Source: JAUXJB01 sp965226855
GTDB lineage: Bacteria > Myxococcota_A > UBA9160 > SZUA-336
DNA: 64,000 nucleotides
Direction: 5' to 3'
NCBI GenBank assembly: GCA_965226855.1
Contig: CBDDEE010000031.1
Location: forward strand, 124,001-188,000
A model generated the notes under the pieces. That model had not been told where the DNA came from. It made no database searches and saw nothing but the letters and a program-made list of their open reading frames with translations. Both the position numbers and the translations under genes were made by a program. Below are positions 34,264 through 45,332 of this stretch, one piece after another (within the stretch, counting starts at the first letter, position 1; every line of letters begins with the position of its first letter).

Positions 34264-35124
34264 TCCCCAGTCGTCGGAAGCGCTACCGGGCGAGCTCACC
34301 AGGATTATTCTCGCTCCATCCGACAGCGTGAGAGCGCCTCTCCCGCGTTGCGCTGCTGCTTCGCTCTCGAACCGGCCGTACACGCTCGGTCCGCTGCCAC
34401 TCATCCCCGTCGCCAGCGCCCCCGCACTCTCCAGCGCCCGCCGCGCCACCCCGACTTGGGAGTGGCGCCGCGAGATCACGGTCTCGAGGTCGTTCTCGGG
34501 GGATGAGCGGACCCCCGAAGGCCCCAGGAGCGCCGCGATACTAGACACATCCCGGGGGAGCGTCAATTCGCGGGAGGCATGACGATAGGCCCACGCGGTG
34601 GAGACCGGGAAGTCGAAGCAGATCAACAGCCACCACATCTCCGGCACGTCCGGAAGCGGCTCCAGGAGCTCGCCTATGCCGCGGCCCAGACTCGCCCTTG
34701 GGGACAGGAAAAAGGGCACATCGGCCCCCAGCGCGAGGGCGAGGGAGTTGCGGGTCCGCGCACAGAGACTCCGCCCCGCGAGCTGCTCGATCCCCAGGAT
34801 CGTCGCCGCGGCATCGGAGGAGCCACCACCGAGCCCAGCCGCGATCGGGATGTGCTTGGTGAGGCGCAGCTCCAGGGCCGGCTCCAGCTCAAGCGCGGAG
34901 CAGGTCAGCTGCGCGGCGCGTACAACGAGGTTTCCCTCGTCCGTCGGCAGCTCTGCACCGCGGACCTCTAGCCTGATCCCGGGCTGCGGAGTGGTGTCCA
35001 GCTCCAGCTCGTCGAACAGCCGCAGCGGCACGAAGAGCGTCTCGATCTCGTGGTAGCCGTCAGCGCGCCTGGCGATGAGCCGCAGCCCCAGATTGAGCTT
35101 GGCGGGAGCGAGGAAACGGACCAC
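34243..35124 (-). CDS. ispE: 4-diphosphocytidyl-2-C-methyl-D-erythritol kinase
   Basis: 293 aa GHMP kinase of the MEP isoprenoid pathway. The N-terminal PAKLNLGLRL (7-16), the glycine-rich ATP loop PIAAGLGGGSSDAAATIL (about 92-109) and the C-terminal ATGMSGSGPSVYG are canonical. GTG start at 35124. The last six codons plus the TAA stop (34243-34263) coincide with the 5' end of the tRNA-Gln gene, so the C-terminal WGVAKW is encoded by tRNA sequence. DUF1844 gene ends 2 nt upstream. Confidence 0.94.
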   Translation of the reverse strand: MVRFLAPAKLNLGLRLIARRADGYHEIETLFVPLRLFDELELDTTPQPGIRLEVRGAELPTDEGNLVVRAAQLTCSALELEPALELRLTKHIPIAAGLGGGSSDAAATILGIEQLAGRSLCARTRNSLALALGADVPFFLSPRASLGRGIGELLEPLPDVPEMWWLLICFDFPVSTAWAYRHASRELTLPRDVSSIAALLGPSGVRSSPENDLETVISRRHSQVGVARRALESAGALATGMSGSGPSVYGRFESEAAAQRGRGALTLSDGARIILVSSPGSASDDWGWGVAKW

Positions 35125-35126
35125 CC

Positions 35127-35444
35127 TCAGCTGCTGTCCTTGCTTGCCTCGACGTACCTCATGCGGACCTGGTGCAGCACGTTATCGAGCAGGGCCTCCT
35201 CCTGGGGCTCGAGATTGCCCTTGGTCTTCTCGGCCAGCATCTCGAGAATGTCGATCGTCTGCCGCGCCATGGGGAGGTTCAGCTCGGGCGCCTCGCCCGC
35301 CTCCGGGACCGGCGAGACGCCCAGGTGCACCATCGCCGAAGTGGAGAGCGAGAGCACGAGTGTGCTGAAGGTCAGCTCCGGCACCGCAGCCGAAGCGGCG
35401 CCCTCCATCTTGAACCCACTGGGTCCACGCTGCTCCTCAGTCAT
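35127..35444 (-). CDS. DUF1844 family protein
   Basis: 105 aa. The core TFSTLVLSLSTSAMVHLGV (about 25-43) with ARQTIDILEMLAEKTKGNL (60-78) and EEALLDNVLHQVRMRYVEA is the DUF1844 pattern, a small, mostly helical family of unknown function. ATG at 35444 overlaps the end of the CDP-alcohol phosphotransferase gene by 8 nt, and ispE starts 2 nt after it, so all three are probably co-translated. Confidence 0.87.
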   Translation of the reverse strand: MTEEQRGPSGFKMEGAASAAVPELTFSTLVLSLSTSAMVHLGVSPVPEAGEAPELNLPMARQTIDILEMLAEKTKGNLEPQEEALLDNVLHQVRMRYVEASKDSS

Positions 35445-36075
35445 GGGAAGCCCCCTCGACACCAGCCTCGAGCGTCGGATCCTTGCCGGTGTCGTCCAAG
35501 ATTTGCAATAGGCGATGCGCGGCCCAGATCCGCTCAACGGCGGTCCAGGTCGAGCCCAGCGCGATTATCACCAGAGCAACCTGGACGAAGCCAGTCAGCC
35601 CACCCAGGATCAGGATCACGCAGCGCTCGGCCCGCTCCATCATTCCCGCCGAGAGGTTGGAGAGGTCCTTCTCTGCACGCGCGCGGGTGTAGCTCGTCAG
35701 GAATGAGCCGAGCACGGCCCAGAACAAGAGCAACACGCCGGGACCGTCTCCGTGGCTCGCCATGGAGAAGCCGATACCAGCGAACACGAGCAGCTCGGAG
35801 ACGCGATCCATAGTGGAATCGAAGAAGGCCCCAAAGGCGGACGCCCGACCCTGAATCCGAGCCACGACCCCATCTGTCAGGTCGAAGAGGCCCGCTAGGA
35901 GGAGCAGCAAGCCCCCCAGCAGGGGTGCGTCTCGCGCGAAGGCGAGGCCGCTGGTACCCGACACGATCACGCCCGCCACGGTGAGAACGTCTGGACTCAG
36001 ACGCAGCCGTTCCAGGAAGGGAAAGGCACGCTTCACGACCCGGTCGAAGTCGGCACCGAGCCGGGCCTTGATCAC
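35437..36075 (-). CDS. CDP-alcohol phosphatidyltransferase family protein
   Basis: 212 aa integral membrane enzyme. The family motif D-G-x2-A-R-x8-G-x3-D-x3-D is complete in LTDGVVARIQGRASAFGAFF followed by DSTMD (about 67-92). Such enzymes swap CMP of CDP-diacylglycerol for an alcohol such as glycerol phosphate or inositol phosphate. About six hydrophobic helices follow. The alcohol is not predictable. GTG start at 36075, 12 nt after a small unknown gene. Confidence 0.9.
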   Translation of the reverse strand: MIKARLGADFDRVVKRAFPFLERLRLSPDVLTVAGVIVSGTSGLAFARDAPLLGGLLLLLAGLFDLTDGVVARIQGRASAFGAFFDSTMDRVSELLVFAGIGFSMASHGDGPGVLLLFWAVLGSFLTSYTRARAEKDLSNLSAGMMERAERCVILILGGLTGFVQVALVIIALGSTWTAVERIWAAHRLLQILDDTGKDPTLEAGVEGASHD

Positions 36076-36087
36076 CGGCCGGATCCT

Positions 36088-36360
36088 CTACAGGTCGGAT
36101 TCGTCGATCGGGACGGGCTCCGGCCGGACCACGGGCAGCGGACCCTCCTCCAGGAAGCGCTCGACGCGCTCCGCGCGCGCAACCCCTTCCGCCTCGAACT
36201 CTGCCCGAAGGCGCTCCACATCAGCGTCGGAACTGCGCTCGACGCTCTCCGCGAGATCCGGGAGCTTTTCGAGCTCCTTCTCGACCTCGCTCTGGCTCAG
36301 CGCCCCCTGGCGAATGGCTCGCTCGAGGAGTCGGGTGTCCTGGCTTTGCGACGAGGCCAT
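36088..36360 (-). CDS. Hypothetical 90-aa charged protein
   Basis: 90 aa, no family recognised. Highly charged and helical: LLERAIRQGALSQSEVEKEL, ERLRAEFEAEGVARAERVER, ending with a Pro-rich acidic tail (PLPVVRPEPVPIDESDL). It is cytosolic by composition. ATG at 36360, close to the CDP-alcohol gene with which it is co-oriented. Its upstream region holds a repeat copy. Confidence 0.6.
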   Translation of the reverse strand: MASSQSQDTRLLERAIRQGALSQSEVEKELEKLPDLAESVERSSDADVERLRAEFEAEGVARAERVERFLEEGPLPVVRPEPVPIDESDL

Positions 36361-36400
36361 ACTCGATTTCTCCTTCGGTTCTCGTGGCACCCAGCCCCCC

Positions 36401-36490
36401 TTGTGGGACCCGGCCGCGGGCGGCCGCGGCCACCCGCCTCCGCTCAGGCCTTCGGCCTCCGCTGCGCGCGCCGCTTCGCGGCGCTTGCCG
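36401..36490 (+). repeat. Intergenic hairpin repeat, copy 3
   Basis: TTGTGGGACC, stem 1 GGCCGCGG-GCGG-CCGCGGCC (perfect 8 bp), ACCCGCCTCCGCTCAGGCC, hairpin 2 GGCC-TTC-GGCC, hairpin 3 GCGCCGC-TTC-GCGGCGC, ending CTTGCCGG. Lies in the divergent spacer between the 90-aa gene and bamD; unlike most copies it does not follow a stop codon. Confidence 0.85.
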
Positions 36491-36535
36491 GCTGGAGATT
36501 CTAACAAGACGGGTCGTGGCCTGCCCCCGTTTGCG

Positions 36536-36564
36536 TTGACACCGCCGCGAGTCCCCCCTAACCT
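36536..36564 (+). promoter_or_regulatory. Candidate sigma-70 promoter of bamD
   Basis: -35 TTGACA (36536-36541), 17-bp spacer, -10 TAACCT (36559-36564), 28 bp before the bamD ATG. A short inverted repeat CCGG-TAAA-CCGG (36574-36585) lies in the leader just before the start codon. No strong Shine-Dalgarno is visible. Confidence 0.5.
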
Positions 36565-36591
36565 GCGAATCCCCCGGTAAACCGGATAGTT

Positions 36592-37566
36592 ATGGCCAAA
36601 CAATCACCCGCCCTCGGGCGCCTCATGGTCGGTCTCGGGCTCCCACTCGCGATCTGGGCTGGCTGTGCTTCGACCCCGGAGACGCATGAGGTCCCGACCG
36701 CGGAGACCTATTACGAGCGCGGGCTCGAGGATCTGGTGCCACACCGTCGCCTCTTCTTCTTCAGGGACGTGGAGTACGAGTCTGCCATCGAGAACTTCCA
36801 GGAGGTAATCGACAACTACCCCTACAGTGAGTACGCCACCCTCGCGGAGATCAAGCTCGCCGACATTCACTACGAGCGGAGGCAATACCCCGAGGCCGCG
36901 AGCTACTACCAAGACTTCGTCGAGCTCCATCCCCGCCACGAGATGATCCCACACGCCCTGTATCGGAGCGGCATGTGCTCGTTCGAGCAGATGAGCGAGT
37001 CCGACCGGGACCAGACCGCCACACTCCAGGCTGTCTCCCACTTCCGGACGCTGCTCGCGCGCTACCCTGATGCCGAGACGGCCGACGCTGCCGCCCTACG
37101 GCTTCAGGAGGCGGAGGACTTGCTGGCGCAGGTCGATCTGACGGTCGGCCAGTTCTATTTTGATCGTGGGGAATATCACGCGGCCGTCGAGCGCTTTCGT
37201 CGAGCTTTGACCCAGTTCCCGAATCACACCGGCCACCTGACGACCTCGGCGATGCTCGGAGTCGCACTGATCCGCGTCGGCGATCCCGTTCAGGGGGAGG
37301 CGATCCTGGCCGAGGTGCTGGCCTCGAATCCGGACCAGGAGCTACGCGACCTGATCGACTCCGAGCTCTACGAGATCACGGCCCTGCCGGGCTACGCCGC
37401 GATGCTCGAGGAGGTCCCGGACAGCCCGGTGCTGCGCGACCGACCGTCCTTCTACAAGCGGGCCTGGCGCACCACCAGCGCACCTTTCCGGCTGGTCGCA
37501 AGACCGTTCATCGCACTCGGCTCCGGAGCAGGTAAGCTATTCGGCGCCATGTGGGGAATGTTCTGA
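36592..37566 (+). CDS. bamD: BamD-like outer-membrane assembly lipoprotein with TPR repeats
   Basis: 324 aa. Lipoprotein signal with lipobox IWAGC (Cys25). The TPR-type repeats from about residue 38 include YYERGLEDL, YESAIENFQEVIDNYPYSEYATLAEIKLAD and YPEAASYYQDFVELHPRH, the BamD/YfiO pattern for the beta-barrel assembly machine lipoprotein. A second TPR set (FDRGEYHAAVERFRRAL, about 188-204) and a C-terminal segment make it longer than E. coli BamD (245 aa). Acts in the periplasm, anchored to the outer membrane. Isolated gene with its own promoter. Confidence 0.85.
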   Translation: MAKQSPALGRLMVGLGLPLAIWAGCASTPETHEVPTAETYYERGLEDLVPHRRLFFFRDVEYESAIENFQEVIDNYPYSEYATLAEIKLADIHYERRQYPEAASYYQDFVELHPRHEMIPHALYRSGMCSFEQMSESDRDQTATLQAVSHFRTLLARYPDAETADAAALRLQEAEDLLAQVDLTVGQFYFDRGEYHAAVERFRRALTQFPNHTGHLTTSAMLGVALIRVGDPVQGEAILAEVLASNPDQELRDLIDSELYEITALPGYAAMLEEVPDSPVLRDRPSFYKRAWRTTSAPFRLVARPFIALGSGAGKLFGAMWGMF

Positions 37567-37589
37567 AACTGGTCTTGTGGGACTGGGCC

Positions 37590-37682
37590 TTGTGGGACCC
37601 GGCCGCGGGCGTCCGCGGCCACCCACCTCCGCTCAGGCCTTCGGCCTTCGCTGCGCGCGCCGCGTTCGCGGCGCTTGCAGGG
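37590..37682 (+). repeat. Intergenic hairpin repeat, copy 4
   Basis: Follows the bamD stop by about 25 nt, same orientation. TTGTGGGACC, stem 1 GGCCGCGG-GCGT-CCGCGGCC, ACCCACCTCCGCTCAGGCC, GGCC-TTC-GGCC, GCGCCGC-GTTC-GCGGCGC (perfect 7 bp), ending CTTGCAGGG. A partial duplicate of its first bases (TTGTGGGACTGGGCC) lies at 37575-37589. A T7 run (37698-37704) follows about 15 nt after the end. Confidence 0.87.
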
Positions 37683-37741
37683 TGCATATTCGGTGCGTTT
37701 TTTTCTTACACCGTGCTCGTCGCTTGGGGGATGATGAGCGT

Positions 37742-38140
37742 ATGACTATCGAGCTCAATCACACGATCGTGCCGGCGCGGGACAGGGAAGAGTCTGCTCT
37801 TTTCTACGAGAAGATCTTCGGGCTCAAGTATGAGGGTCCGCTCGGGCACTTCGCGCCGATTCGCATTCCCAGCCAATCGCTAACGCTGGACTTCGACAAC
37901 CGCGAGTCGTTCCAGTCACATCACTACGCCTTCAAGGTCAGCGAGCTGGAGTTCGACGTGATTTTCGGCCGCGTAAAGGACGCCGGGCTGGAGTACGGCA
38001 GCGGCCCGTTCAGCCCCACAGACTGGAAGATCAACCACTGGAACGACGGCCGGGGCGTCTACTTCCGCGACCCCAACGGCCACCTCCTAGAGCTCCTCAC
38101 CCGCGACTACACGGCAGAGCAGTTCTCGAACGAACCCTGA
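37742..38140 (+). CDS. VOC-superfamily (glyoxalase-like) protein
   Basis: 132 aa, one vicinal-oxygen-chelate domain: LNHTIVPARDREESALFYEKIFGL at the N-terminus, the central HHYAFKVSELEFD, and a C-terminal VYFRDPNGHLLELLT, which carries the usual metal-site Glu. Relatives include glyoxalases, ring-cleavage dioxygenases and resistance proteins; the substrate is unknown. ATG at 37742; the open frame upstream runs through repeat copy 4. Convergent with alaS, ending 3 nt from its stop. Confidence 0.9.
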   Translation: MTIELNHTIVPARDREESALFYEKIFGLKYEGPLGHFAPIRIPSQSLTLDFDNRESFQSHHYAFKVSELEFDVIFGRVKDAGLEYGSGPFSPTDWKINHWNDGRGVYFRDPNGHLLELLTRDYTAEQFSNEP

Positions 38141-38143
38141 ACT

Positions 38144-40774
<2,631 letters not shown>

Positions 40775-40794
40775 GGCCGCCAAGATACCCAAAC

Positions 40795-40883
40795 TTGTGG
40801 GACCCGGCCGCGGGCGGCCGCGGCCACCCACCTTCGCTCGGCTTCGCCTCGCTGCGCGCGCCGCCTCCACGGCGCTTGCAGGT
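40795..40883 (+). repeat. Intergenic hairpin repeat, copy 5 (left arm of inverted pair)
   Basis: TTGTGGGACC, stem 1 GGCCGCGG-GCGG-CCGCGGCC, ACCCACCTTCGCTCGG, hairpin 2 reduced to GGC-TTC-GCC, hairpin 3 GCGCCGCC-TCC-ACGGCGC, ending CTTGCAGGTT. Oriented toward copy 6; lies 20 bp upstream of the alaS start on the opposite strand. Confidence 0.85.
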
Positions 40884-40940
40884 TGCCCTCACTGACTTGT
40901 TACAGCTGCGGCAGGGTCCCACAGTGGTGCGGAGCTCCCC

Positions 40941-41030
40941 GCAAGCCGCGCGCTAGCGCGGCGCGCAGCGAAGGCCCTGGGCCTGAGCGAAGGTGGGTGG
41001 CAGCGGCCGCCCGCGGCCGGGTCCCACAAG
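40941..41030 (-). repeat. Intergenic hairpin repeat, copy 6 (right arm of inverted pair)
   Basis: On minus: TTGTGGGACC, stem 1 GGCCGCGG-GCGG-CCGCTGCC (one mismatch), ACCCACCTTCGCTCAGGCCC, hairpin 2 around GGCCCAGGGCC, hairpin 3 with GCGCGCTAGCGCGC, ending CTTGCGGGG. Begins 15 nt after the pilT stop in pilT orientation, facing copy 5 across about 57 bp. Confidence 0.85.
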
Positions 41031-41045
41031 ACCCACAAGTCTCAG

Positions 41046-42242
41046 TCAGAACCGCTCGATCTTGAGGTCGTCTTCCCGCTTGGTATCGGAAGAGCTCTCT
41101 TCTTCGGCGTCGAGGAGCTCCAGGTCGTCTTCTTTCGCCTGCTCGAAATCGTCCCAGGTTCCGTCAGAGGTGGCGGAGATACCCTTGAAGCGCAGGGCGA
41201 AGTCGTCGGGGTTGGACACGTGCGCGAGGGCAGCCTCGTACTCGACGAGGCCGTTCTTGACGTGCTGCATCAGCGACTGGTCGAAGGTCTGCATGCCGTA
41301 GGTGGTGAAGCCCTTGGCGATGGCGTCCGTGATCTCCTTGGACATGTCCTTGTCCGCGATGCACTCGCGGATCCGCGCCGTGGAGACCATCACCTCGACC
41401 GCGGGGACGCGGCCCTTGGCGTCTGCACGGGGAACCAGGCGCTGACTGATGATGCCCTTGATGATGCTCGCCAGCTGCAGCCGAATCTGCGCCTGCTGGT
41501 GCGGCGGGAAGACCGAGACGATGCGGGTGATGGTCTCGGTGGCGTCGATGGTGTGGAGCGTGGAGAGCACGAGGTGCCCGGTCTCGGCAGCGGTCAGCGC
41601 CGTCTCGATCGTCTCGAAGTCCCGCATCTCGCCGACCAGGATGACGTCTGGGTCCTGGCGCAGGGCGGAACGAAGGGCTGATGCGAAGCTGTTCGTATCC
41701 ACACCGATCTCGCGCTGGTTCACGATCGAGCGCTTGTCCCGGATCAGGAACTCGATCGGGTCCTCGATCGTGATGATGTTGCAGGTGCGCGTAGAGTTGA
41801 TGCTGTCGATCATCGCTGCGAGCGTCGTCGATTTGCCCGAGCCGGTGGTGCCGGTCACGAGCACCAGCCCGCGCGTCTCCGTCGCGACCCTCTCGACGAT
41901 CTTCGGGAGCTCCAGCTGCTCGATGTTCTTCACGCCGAACGGGATCACGCGGAACACGATGCCGACCATCCCTCGCTGCATGAACGTGTTCACTCGGAAG
42001 CGACCGAGGCCGGCAATCGAGTACGCCAGGTCAACCTCGTGGTGCTTCTCGAAGTGCGCCCGCTGCCCGGGCGTCATGATCTGGTTCACGATCTGGTTGA
42101 GGGCCTCGGGTGTGTTGCGCTCACCGTTGCGCAGGGGGACGAGTACACCGTCCACCCGAAACAGGGGTGGCAGACCCGCCTTCAGGTGGATGTCCGAGGC
42201 GGTGCCCTTGATCGCGATCTTTAGAACGTCGTTGAGTTCCAT
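41046..42242 (-). CDS. pilT: Type IV pilus retraction ATPase PilT/PilU family
   Basis: 398 aa secretion ATPase that drives pilus retraction or related twitching functions. The N-terminal PAS-like part starts ASDIHLKAGLPPLFRVDG (15-32); Walker A GTTGSGKST (131-139), Asp box IITIEDPIEFL, Walker B DPDVILVGEMRD and the His box TGHLVLSTLHT are all intact. A C-terminal acidic tail after residue 365 (DDLELLDAEEESSS) is unusual. The C-terminal AIRNLIRE signature of PilT is replaced, so PilU is an alternative. No other pil genes are adjacent. Confidence 0.88.
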   Translation of the reverse strand: MELNDVLKIAIKGTASDIHLKAGLPPLFRVDGVLVPLRNGERNTPEALNQIVNQIMTPGQRAHFEKHHEVDLAYSIAGLGRFRVNTFMQRGMVGIVFRVIPFGVKNIEQLELPKIVERVATETRGLVLVTGTTGSGKSTTLAAMIDSINSTRTCNIITIEDPIEFLIRDKRSIVNQREIGVDTNSFASALRSALRQDPDVILVGEMRDFETIETALTAAETGHLVLSTLHTIDATETITRIVSVFPPHQQAQIRLQLASIIKGIISQRLVPRADAKGRVPAVEVMVSTARIRECIADKDMSKEITDAIAKGFTTYGMQTFDQSLMQHVKNGLVEYEAALAHVSNPDDFALRFKGISATSDGTWDDFEQAKEDDLELLDAEEESSSDTKREDDLKIERF

Positions 42243-42314
42243 ACCCGCCAGACTGCGCGCGACGCCAGCACGCGCAGTATGGGGATCGATCGACGCAATA
42301 CAGGGGAACCTTGA

Positions 42315-42332
42315 ACCGCTCGTGCGAGCGGT
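42315..42332 (-). terminator. Hairpin downstream of recA
   Basis: ACCGCTCG-CA-CGAGCGGT, a perfect 8-bp stem 25 nt after the recA stop, in the 114-bp spacer before pilT. No T-run follows, so it may be a 3' stabiliser or part of a rho-dependent end rather than a classic terminator. Confidence 0.3.
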
Positions 42333-42356
42333 GGGTGGCGCGAATGTCCGACCGAT

Positions 42357-43418
42357 CTACTCCTCTTCGGTCGGGGAGTCCGCCGGTTCGACAAGGGGAA
42401 CCTGGCGCTTGATCCCGGCGTGGGTATAGACCAGCTCGGCCATCCGATCGTAGGCGTCGGAATGCTCCCGGAGGAAGCGCTTGGCGTTCTCGCGGCCCTG
42501 GCCGATGCGGGTTTCCTCGAAGCTGTACCAGGTGCCGCTCTTCTCGAGGAGGCCGAAGTCCGTCGCGAGGTCGAGGATGTCGCCCTCACGGGAGATTCCC
42601 TGGTTGAACATGAGATCAAATTCGGCCTGGCGGAACGGAGGGGCGCACTTGTTCTTGACAACCTTGACTCGGGTGCGATTACCGATGGCTTCGGTGCCAT
42701 CTTTGATCTGTCCGATGCGGCGTATGTCCAGACGTATCGATGCGTAGAACTTGAGGGCGTTACCGCCGGAGGTGGTCTCCGGATTCCCGAACATGACACC
42801 AATCTTCATGCGCACCTGGTTGATGAAGATCATGGCCGTGTTGGACCGCGCGAGGTTGCCCGTGAGCTTCCGCAGCGCCTGGCTCATGAGCCGGGCCTGC
42901 AGCCCGACGTGGGTGTCGCCCATCTCGCCCTCGATCTCGGCTCGCGGTACCAGGGCGGCAACCGAGTCGATCACGATCACCTCCACCGCTCCAGAGCGCA
43001 CCAGCATGTCCGAGATCTCGAGGGCCTGCTCGCCCGTATCGGGTTGTGAGATCAAGAGCTCCTCGACGTTCACGCCGAGCTTGCCGGCGTACACGGGATC
43101 GAGCGCGTGCTCCGCGTCAATGTACGCGGCGACTCCCCCGGTCTTCTGGCACTCCGCTACGGCATGCAGTGCCATCGTGGTCTTTCCCGACGACTCGGGC
43201 CCGTAGATCTCGATCACGCGGCCCCTCGGCAGGCCTCCGATACCCAGAGCGATGTCGAGGCTGGGGGATCCCGTGGAGATGACCTGTATCTCCTGAGCGA
43301 TCCGGTCCGAGCCCATGATCATGATCGATCCCTTGCCGAACTGCTTCTCGATCGATGCGACGGCCAGCTCGACGGCCTTCTTGCGATCGTCCAGCTGATC
43401 GCTTCGTGTTCGCGCCAT
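42357..43418 (-). CDS. recA: Recombinase RecA
   Basis: 353 aa. Catalyses strand exchange and LexA co-cleavage. Walker A GPESSGKT (73-80), IDAEHALDP, QPDTGEQAL, the L1/L2 region with FINQVRMKIGVMFGNPETT, and Walker B VIVIDSVAAL are intact. Last gene of pgpA-cinA-thpR-recA, 10 nt after thpR; cinA-recA linkage is common. No LexA-type box could be recognised near the gene. Confidence 0.97.
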   Translation of the reverse strand: MARTRSDQLDDRKKAVELAVASIEKQFGKGSIMIMGSDRIAQEIQVISTGSPSLDIALGIGGLPRGRVIEIYGPESSGKTTMALHAVAECQKTGGVAAYIDAEHALDPVYAGKLGVNVEELLISQPDTGEQALEISDMLVRSGAVEVIVIDSVAALVPRAEIEGEMGDTHVGLQARLMSQALRKLTGNLARSNTAMIFINQVRMKIGVMFGNPETTSGGNALKFYASIRLDIRRIGQIKDGTEAIGNRTRVKVVKNKCAPPFRQAEFDLMFNQGISREGDILDLATDFGLLEKSGTWYSFEETRIGQGRENAKRFLREHSDAYDRMAELVYTHAGIKRQVPLVEPADSPTEEE

Positions 43419-43428
43419 TCTTCTTCTC

Positions 43429-44031
43429 CTAGATCTCGGGGGCGAATTCTCGAGCTTCGGCGTCCTCTACCTCGATCAGAGGCAAACGAGCCAGGGGGCT
43501 GTAACGGGCGCCGTCGGAGGAGAGACGGCTCTCGTAGAGTACGACCTCTTGGACACGGAAAGAAATCTCTCCGGGAGTCGCCGCGCGCTCGAGCGCCGCT
43601 CGCGCGGGCGAACGGAGGCGCCCCAGCGTGAGGTGCGCGCGAAAGGGTCGCCGCTCGCGCTCGACACCGATGCTCGCGCCCGCCGCGTCGAGCTTTCGAG
43701 CGATCCGGGCCATCTCGCGGCTTCCCTTGCTGACGCCGAGCCAGACGACGCGAGCCGTCCGCGCGTTCGGAAGCGCGCCGAAGCCGGACAGCTCGACCTC
43801 GAACGGTGGAACCGGCCGGAGCTTCGCGGCCGCGCGCTCGACCAGACGCGGCACCTGACGCTCACCCACGTCGCCGAGGAACTTCAGCGTCAGGTGCAGG
43901 CTCTCCGCCGGCACCCAGCGCACCCCCTCGGGGATCGCGCGCCGGAGCTCCTCGGCCGCCCGCGCCGCAAGCGCGCGCGCGGTGGAGGGCAGGTTGAGAG
44001 CGAAGAAGGCGCGGAGCGTCTCGTCGCTCAT
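43429..44031 (-). CDS. thpR: RNA 2',3'-cyclic phosphodiesterase
   Basis: 200 aa 2H phosphoesterase (LigT/ThpR). Two HxTx active-site motifs: HLTLKFLGD (about 46-54) and HLTLGRL (about 132-138). Opens cyclic phosphate at RNA ends. Start ATG 44031 overlaps the cinA stop as ATGA. Sits between cinA and recA, as in several bacterial groups. Confidence 0.93.
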   Translation of the reverse strand: MSDETLRAFFALNLPSTARALAARAAEELRRAIPEGVRWVPAESLHLTLKFLGDVGERQVPRLVERAAAKLRPVPPFEVELSGFGALPNARTARVVWLGVSKGSREMARIARKLDAAGASIGVERERRPFRAHLTLGRLRSPARAALERAATPGEISFRVQEVVLYESRLSSDGARYSPLARLPLIEVEDAEAREFAPEI

Positions 44032-45332
44032 CTCGACACCCCTGCGCCGACGCGCAGGCGCGGGAAGGTCTCATCGGGGGTCGGAAGTCCGAGCAGGCGC
44101 CGCCGCACCCAGTCGAGCGCCACCTGGGCGCCAAGCTGCTTGTTGCGACTGCGCTCGCGGGTCAGCTGGTAGCGTCGAGAGATCGTTCCCTCGGCGTCAG
44201 CCAGAGCGACGTAGATGGTTCCGATCGGAGCCGCATCCGTCGTGCCCTCTGGGCCGACGATCCCCGTCGTTGCCAGGCCGATATCTGCGCCACTGCGGCG
44301 CCTCATACCCTCTGCCATGCCGCGTGCCACCGGCTCAGAGACCGCACTCTCGGCCCGGATCGCCGCCTCAGAAACGCCGAGCTCGCTGACCTTTGCCTCG
44401 TTCGAATAGGCGATCACGGCCTCGAGCAGGTACTCGGAGCTCCCGGGCACGTCTGTGAGGCGGCTCGCGATCAGGCCCCCGGTGCACGACTCGGCTACCG
44501 CAATCGTGAGCCCGCGCTCGCGCAGCAGCTCGCCGAGGATCTCCTCCAGCTGGCGCTCGCCCTCCCCCAGGACCGCATCGTCGAGGCGCTCACACACCCG
44601 CGTCACCAAGGACCGGAGCCTGGACTCCACCTCAGCCTCGTCGGCTCCGTGCACCACGACCCTGACCAGATTGTCCGGGAACTGGGTTCGATAGCCCAGC
44701 TGAGCCTGCGGATCGTCGTGGACGAGATCGTCCAGCAGGCGATCGAGATTCGACTCCCCGATCCCGAAGGTCCGCAGCAGAGCCGCGCGCACAACGCCGA
44801 TCCCGTCGAGCCGACCGCGCAAGCGCGGCATCACCTGCTCGTCGGTCATACGGTACAGCTCGCGAGGGACCCCCGGCATGAAGAAGAGCTGACAGCCGTC
44901 GACCTCGAGCATGAAGCCCGGCGCCGTTCCGATCGGATTCGCGAGAATCTCCGCTCCCTCGGGGAAGTCCGCTTGCTTGGCGTTGTTCTCCGACATCTCA
45001 CGCCCCGAGGCGGTGAAGTAGGAGCGGATCCGCTCGAGCGCCTGTGAATCGCGCACGAGCTTGCGTCCGAACGCGCGCGCCGCGGTCACCGTGGTGATGT
45101 CGTCGCTCGTCGGGCCTAGGCCTCCGGAGACGAGGACCACGCGCGCTCGAACAGCAGCTTCGCGCAGCACCTCGATGATCGGCTCCGGGTCGTCGGACAC
45201 GGTGACGTGCCGGGTCGACTCGAGCTCGAGCTGCAGCATCCGCTCGGAGAGGAACGACTTGTTGGAGTCGACGATCTCGCCCCGCAACAGCTCGTTTCCG
45301 ATCGTAACCACCCAGGCGCCGAGCCCGCTCAC
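44028..45332 (-). CDS. cinA: CinA family protein (competence/damage-inducible; NMN deamidase domain)
   Basis: 434 aa. The N-terminal molybdopterin-binding-like domain (VVTIGNELLRGEIVDSN, SGGLGPTSDDIT) joins a C-terminal PncC amidase domain (AVAESCTGGLIASRL, TGIVGPEGTTDAAPIGT). Family enzymes hydrolyse ADP-ribose and NMN in NAD recycling. GTG at 45332, embedded in the pgpA stop (GTGA), is preferred to an upstream in-frame ATG inside pgpA. Confidence 0.93.
   Translation of the reverse strand: MSGLGAWVVTIGNELLRGEIVDSNKSFLSERMLQLELESTRHVTVSDDPEPIIEVLREAAVRARVVLVSGGLGPTSDDITTVTAARAFGRKLVRDSQALERIRSYFTASGREMSENNAKQADFPEGAEILANPIGTAPGFMLEVDGCQLFFMPGVPRELYRMTDEQVMPRLRGRLDGIGVVRAALLRTFGIGESNLDRLLDDLVHDDPQAQLGYRTQFPDNLVRVVVHGADEAEVESRLRSLVTRVCERLDDAVLGEGERQLEEILGELLRERGLTIAVAESCTGGLIASRLTDVPGSSEYLLEAVIAYSNEAKVSELGVSEAAIRAESAVSEPVARGMAEGMRRRSGADIGLATTGIVGPEGTTDAAPIGTIYVALADAEGTISRRYQLTRERSRNKQLGAQVALDWVRRRLLGLPTPDETFPRLRVGAGVSR

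Noticed and set aside
37690..37710. Intrinsic terminator formed by repeat copy 4 hairpin 3 and the T7 run
   Set aside because: The T-run lies about 30 nt beyond the hairpin, too far for a standard intrinsic terminator.
42315..42332. Classic rho-independent terminator after recA
   Set aside because: The stem is perfect but no T-run follows; kept only as a low-confidence hairpin.
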